This document shows, one piece after another, positions 61,696 through 64,000 of a DNA stretch of 64,000 nucleotides. Source of the stretch: an uncultured Lachnospiraceae bacterium (GTDB lineage: Bacteria > Bacillota > Clostridia > Lachnospirales > Lachnospiraceae); NCBI GenBank assembly GCA_905197485.1, contig CAJJYZ010000004.1:13927-77926 (forward strand), given 5' to 3'. Numbering within the stretch: the first letter of the stretch is position 1; every line of letters starts with the position of its first letter. The translations under genes were made by a program, and so were the position numbers. The notes under the pieces are model-generated. The model ran no database searches. It saw only the letters and a program-made list of their open reading frames with translations, and was not told the DNA's origin.

Positions 61696-63030
61696 CTATA
61701 AGAATTTTGTTTTTTTGACCATTTGAACAAATTCCTCGTTATTTTTTGTACGTGAAAACATGTTCAAAATGTTGTCTACCGCTTCTTCCGGCTTCATTCC
61801 ATTCAGCGCGCGGCGCATGATATCGACCGCTTCCTGTTCTTCTCTAGATAAGAGAAGGTCTTCGCGTCTTGTTCCTGATTTCGGAATATCTACCGCCGGG
61901 AACACTCTCTTCTCCTGTAATTTTCTATCAAGAACAAGCTCCATGTTACCGGTTCCTTTGAATTCCTCATATACCACATCATCCATCTTGCTTCCCGTAT
62001 CCACAAGCGCAGTTGCAAGAATCGTAAGGCTTCCGCCTTCTCTCATATTTCTTGCCGCACCGAAAATTCTCTTCGGCATATGGAGAGCCGCAGGGTCAAG
62101 ACCACCGGACAAAGTACGTCCACTCGGAGGGACAATCAGGTTGTATGCGCGGGAAAGTCTTGTAATACTGTCCAGAAGAATCACAACGTCTTTCTTCTGC
62201 TCTACGAGACGTTTCGCACGTTCAATCACCATTTCCGATACTCTCTTGTGGTGCTCCGGCAATTCATCGAATGTAGAATACACAACTTCCACATTCTCTC
62301 CGGTAATCGCTTCCTTAATATCCGTCACTTCTTCCGGACGTTCATCAATCAGAAGAATAATCAGATACATCTCCGGATTATTTCTCAAGATAGATAACGC
62401 CGTCTCTTTTAAAAGGGTTGTCTTTCCGGCTTTTGGAGGAGATACAATCATTCCACGCTGGCCTTTTCCAATCGGGGATAAGAGGTCCACAATTCTCATC
62501 GCAACCGAACTTCCCGCGCCTTCCAGTCTCAATCTCTCATTTGGGAAAATCGGAGTCATGTCCTCAAAATTCGTACGTTTGGAAGCTTCCGCAGGCATTT
62601 GCCCGTTTACTTTTGTTAAGTATAACAGGGCGCTAAACTTCTCCGTCTGCGTCTTCACCCTTGTATTTCCTTCCAGGATATCTCCGGTTCTCAGTCCAAA
62701 TCTACGAATCTGGGATGGCGATACATAGACGTCGTTCTCACCCGGCAGATAGTGATTGGAACGAATAAATCCGTAACCGTCCGGCATAACCTCGATGATT
62801 CCGCTTACGGTAATTCCACTATCTAACTGTTCAATATCCGTTGTTCCTTCTTTACTCTTTTCATTTTTTACTTCTTCTTTTACCGCTTTTGCTTTCTCTT
62901 TTTCATCCTCTGCAAGCATTAATTCGATAATATCCGCCTTCTTCATTGTAGAAACACCTTTTAATTTTCGAGCCTTCGCAATGTCTCGTAATGATGTCAA
63001 TGGCAGAGATTCATATTTTTCTCTCATCAT
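61696..63030 (-). CDS. rho: Transcription termination factor Rho
   Basis: 444 residues from the ATG at 63030 (AGGA 8 nt upstream). N-terminal Rho_N helical domain, an acidic/Lys-rich linker (about 45-75), S1-like RNA-binding domain (about 80-145; GYGFIRSNHYLPGENDVYV, split) and the ATPase with PPKAGKTTLL, LLIDERPEEVTD and LLDSITRLSRAYN. Ends mRNA synthesis at naked RNA. Confidence 0.97.
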   Translation of the reverse strand: MMREKYESLPLTSLRDIAKARKLKGVSTMKKADIIELMLAEDEKEKAKAVKEEVKNEKSKEGTTDIEQLDSGITVSGIIEVMPDGYGFIRSNHYLPGENDVYVSPSQIRRFGLRTGDILEGNTRVKTQTEKFSALLYLTKVNGQMPAEASKRTNFEDMTPIFPNERLRLEGAGSSVAMRIVDLLSPIGKGQRGMIVSPPKAGKTTLLKETALSILRNNPEMYLIILLIDERPEEVTDIKEAITGENVEVVYSTFDELPEHHKRVSEMVIERAKRLVEQKKDVVILLDSITRLSRAYNLIVPPSGRTLSGGLDPAALHMPKRIFGAARNMREGGSLTILATALVDTGSKMDDVVYEEFKGTGNMELVLDRKLQEKRVFPAVDIPKSGTRREDLLLSREEQEAVDIMRRALNGMKPEEAVDNILNMFSRTKNNEEFVQMVKKTKFL

Positions 63031-63127
63031 ATTCTCTATCCTTCCTATTCTCTTGTCTACTAGCAAATTTAAGGGAATCTTTGTCAGACCTGACTTCTTC
63101 TGAATCTATGTCTTAAACTATGTAACC

Positions 63128-63155
63128 ATTATACATGATTCTACGGAAAATGCAA
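63128..63155 (-). promoter_or_regulatory. Promoter of rho
   Basis: Minus-strand TTGCAT (63150-63155), 16-bp spacer, TATAAT (63128-63133). Confidence 0.6.
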
Positions 63156-63210
63156 CAACTTCTTATTCAATATATCATAGATACGGCCAGTGAGGATTTT
63201 CCTATAATTT

Positions 63211-63243
63211 AAAAAATCGCAGGACACCATATCCTACGATTTT
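63211..63243 (-). terminator. Terminator after tRNA-Trp
   Basis: AAATCG(T)AGGA pairs with TCCT(G)CGATTT on the minus strand, followed by T6; 5 nt after the tRNA. Confidence 0.8.
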
Positions 63244-63247
63244 AAAA

Positions 63248-63318
63248 CAGGGGATGAGGGAATCGAACCCCCACCAAAAGTTTTGGAGACTCCTATCATA
63301 CCATTTGACCAATCCCCT
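63248..63318 (-). tRNA. tRNA-Trp (CCA)
   Basis: 71 nt on the minus strand. Acceptor stem AGGGGAT / ATCCCCT, D stem GTCA / TGAT, anticodon loop CTCCAAA giving CCA, T stem GGGGG / CCCTC with loop TTCGATT, discriminator G. CCA end is not encoded. Confidence 0.93.
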
Positions 63319-63358
63319 TGATTCTAATTATCTGTCACACAAAAATGACTACCTGATA

Positions 63359-63387
63359 TTTATACCACAGACAGTCATTTTTGTCAA
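63359..63387 (-). promoter_or_regulatory. Promoter of tRNA-Trp
   Basis: Minus-strand TTGACA (63382-63387), 17-bp spacer, TATAAA (63359-63364), about 40 nt before the tRNA. Confidence 0.7.
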
Positions 63388-63393
63388 TGTTCA

Positions 63394-63906
63394 TTATGAA
63401 ATTTCAATCCAATACCGTCTCGTCAAATGCTTTTCGCCCCGTATCATGTTCTCCACCTTATCCCAGAGCACGCCTCCGTTGTTCTCCGCCACTCCGGCAG
63501 AGCCATAATTTTTATCGTCGCATGTGACAAGCACTTTCTTCAAACCAAGTTCTTCCTTGCAATATTGAAGCGTCATCTGAAGCATCTTCGTTCCGAGTCC
63601 TTCTCTCCATCTGGAAGGTCGAATCCCATAGCCGATGTTCCCTCCGAACCGCAGCAAATCATCGGTCAGCTCATGACGAATGGACACTTCTCCGATGAAT
63701 TCGTCTCCGTCCACAAGCCAAAGATAGGTTGATTTCACCCAGCCTTCCGGCAGACCGACTCCGGTTCTGCAACGTTCAAACTCCGCGAACACTTCCTCTT
63801 CTGTTCCCTGAAGGAAGTTTCGGGCGATGACATGGCGCTCCTGATTCTCTTGTTCTGCCTCCACGTAAGACTGAAAATATTTTCTATCCGGTATTATAAG
63901 TTCCAT
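63394..63906 (-). CDS. GNAT acetyltransferase
   Basis: 170 residues; start at 63906 has GGGTGG 6 nt upstream and is preferred to the ATG two codons earlier. GYGIRPSRWREGLGTKMLQ (about 90-108) is the acetyl-CoA loop and ENNGGVLWDKVEN the C-terminal strand, as in the RimJ/RimL-like cytoplasmic group. Acceptor unknown. Nothing else is seen to the window end. Confidence 0.86.
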   Translation of the reverse strand: MELIIPDRKYFQSYVEAEQENQERHVIARNFLQGTEEEVFAEFERCRTGVGLPEGWVKSTYLWLVDGDEFIGEVSIRHELTDDLLRFGGNIGYGIRPSRWREGLGTKMLQMTLQYCKEELGLKKVLVTCDDKNYGSAGVAENNGGVLWDKVENMIRGEKHLTRRYWIEIS

Positions 63907-64000
63907 TATCATCCACCCTTTCCTGATATATTTACTTCTTTCTGACTAGTATAACGAATATTAAATAATTGCTATATCAAACGGATGCCGCTTCCTCTTC

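Overview
The window looks like chromosomal DNA of a spore-forming Gram-positive anaerobe of the Clostridia, most likely a Lachnospiraceae-type gut bacterium. This rests on a Gram-positive PolC replicase, paired CotF-like spore coat proteins, an Rnf-like electron-transfer locus, a DUF1385-prmC-prfA run next to rho and rpmE, and many AGGAGG ribosome binding sites. Species assignment is inference; no rRNA is present. Most genes lie on the minus strand. There are no insertion sequences, CRISPR arrays or prophage genes.

Layout: 1-2.1 kb holds a two-component pair, a ComEA-like lipoprotein and a small DMT transporter. 2.1-7.1 kb is an arginine operon, argC-GNAT-argJ-argB-argD, with a sigma-A promoter. 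7.1-12.4 kb has a polysaccharide deacetylase and a GntR-ABC (Ytr-like) operon with a large palindrome at its promoter. 12.4-21.3 kb has a dipeptidase, an amidotransferase, an oxidoreductase, CotF-like genes, an ABC-F protein, a NUDIX hydrolase, an acyltransferase and a flavodoxin-ferredoxin. 21.3-27.4 kb is accessory: a MerR/GNAT pair sharing a 19-bp-spacer promoter, a VapBC-like toxin-antitoxin, ApbE, an MFS transporter, and a MarR/GNAT pair downstream of an amide hydrolase broken by a Trp-to-TGA change. 27.5-31.7 kb is an unusual four-gene Rnf-like operon (C-D-G-E) without rnfB or a second rnfA/rnfE gene; the nearby ApbE could flavinylate its D and G subunits.

33.2-35.7 kb is tdh-kbl (threonine to glycine). 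35.7-37.9 kb encodes a three-part corrinoid-protein reactivator (MetH-activation-like, [2Fe-2S], ASKHA). 37.9-43.5 kb is ispG-polC. 44.1-53.5 kb is a sugar-use cluster: AraC regulator, DUF4867 protein, fucose/arabinose-type isomerase, ABC binding protein and two permeases, a PatB-type lyase and a xylulokinase-like kinase. Its two transcription units share an identical 14-nt motif exactly 42 nt upstream of the -10 box, a probable AraC regulon site, and its binding-protein gene is off-frame at a G8 tract. 53.5-63.9 kb is mostly housekeeping: DUF368, aminotransferase, DUF2156, ABC exporter, prfA, prmC, DUF1385, rpmE, rho, tRNA-Trp and a GNAT.

The strongest candidates for new biology are the truncated Rnf-like complex with its enlarged RnfG, the possible phase-variable G tract with the twin AraC-type promoters of the sugar cluster, and the fused corrinoid reactivator.
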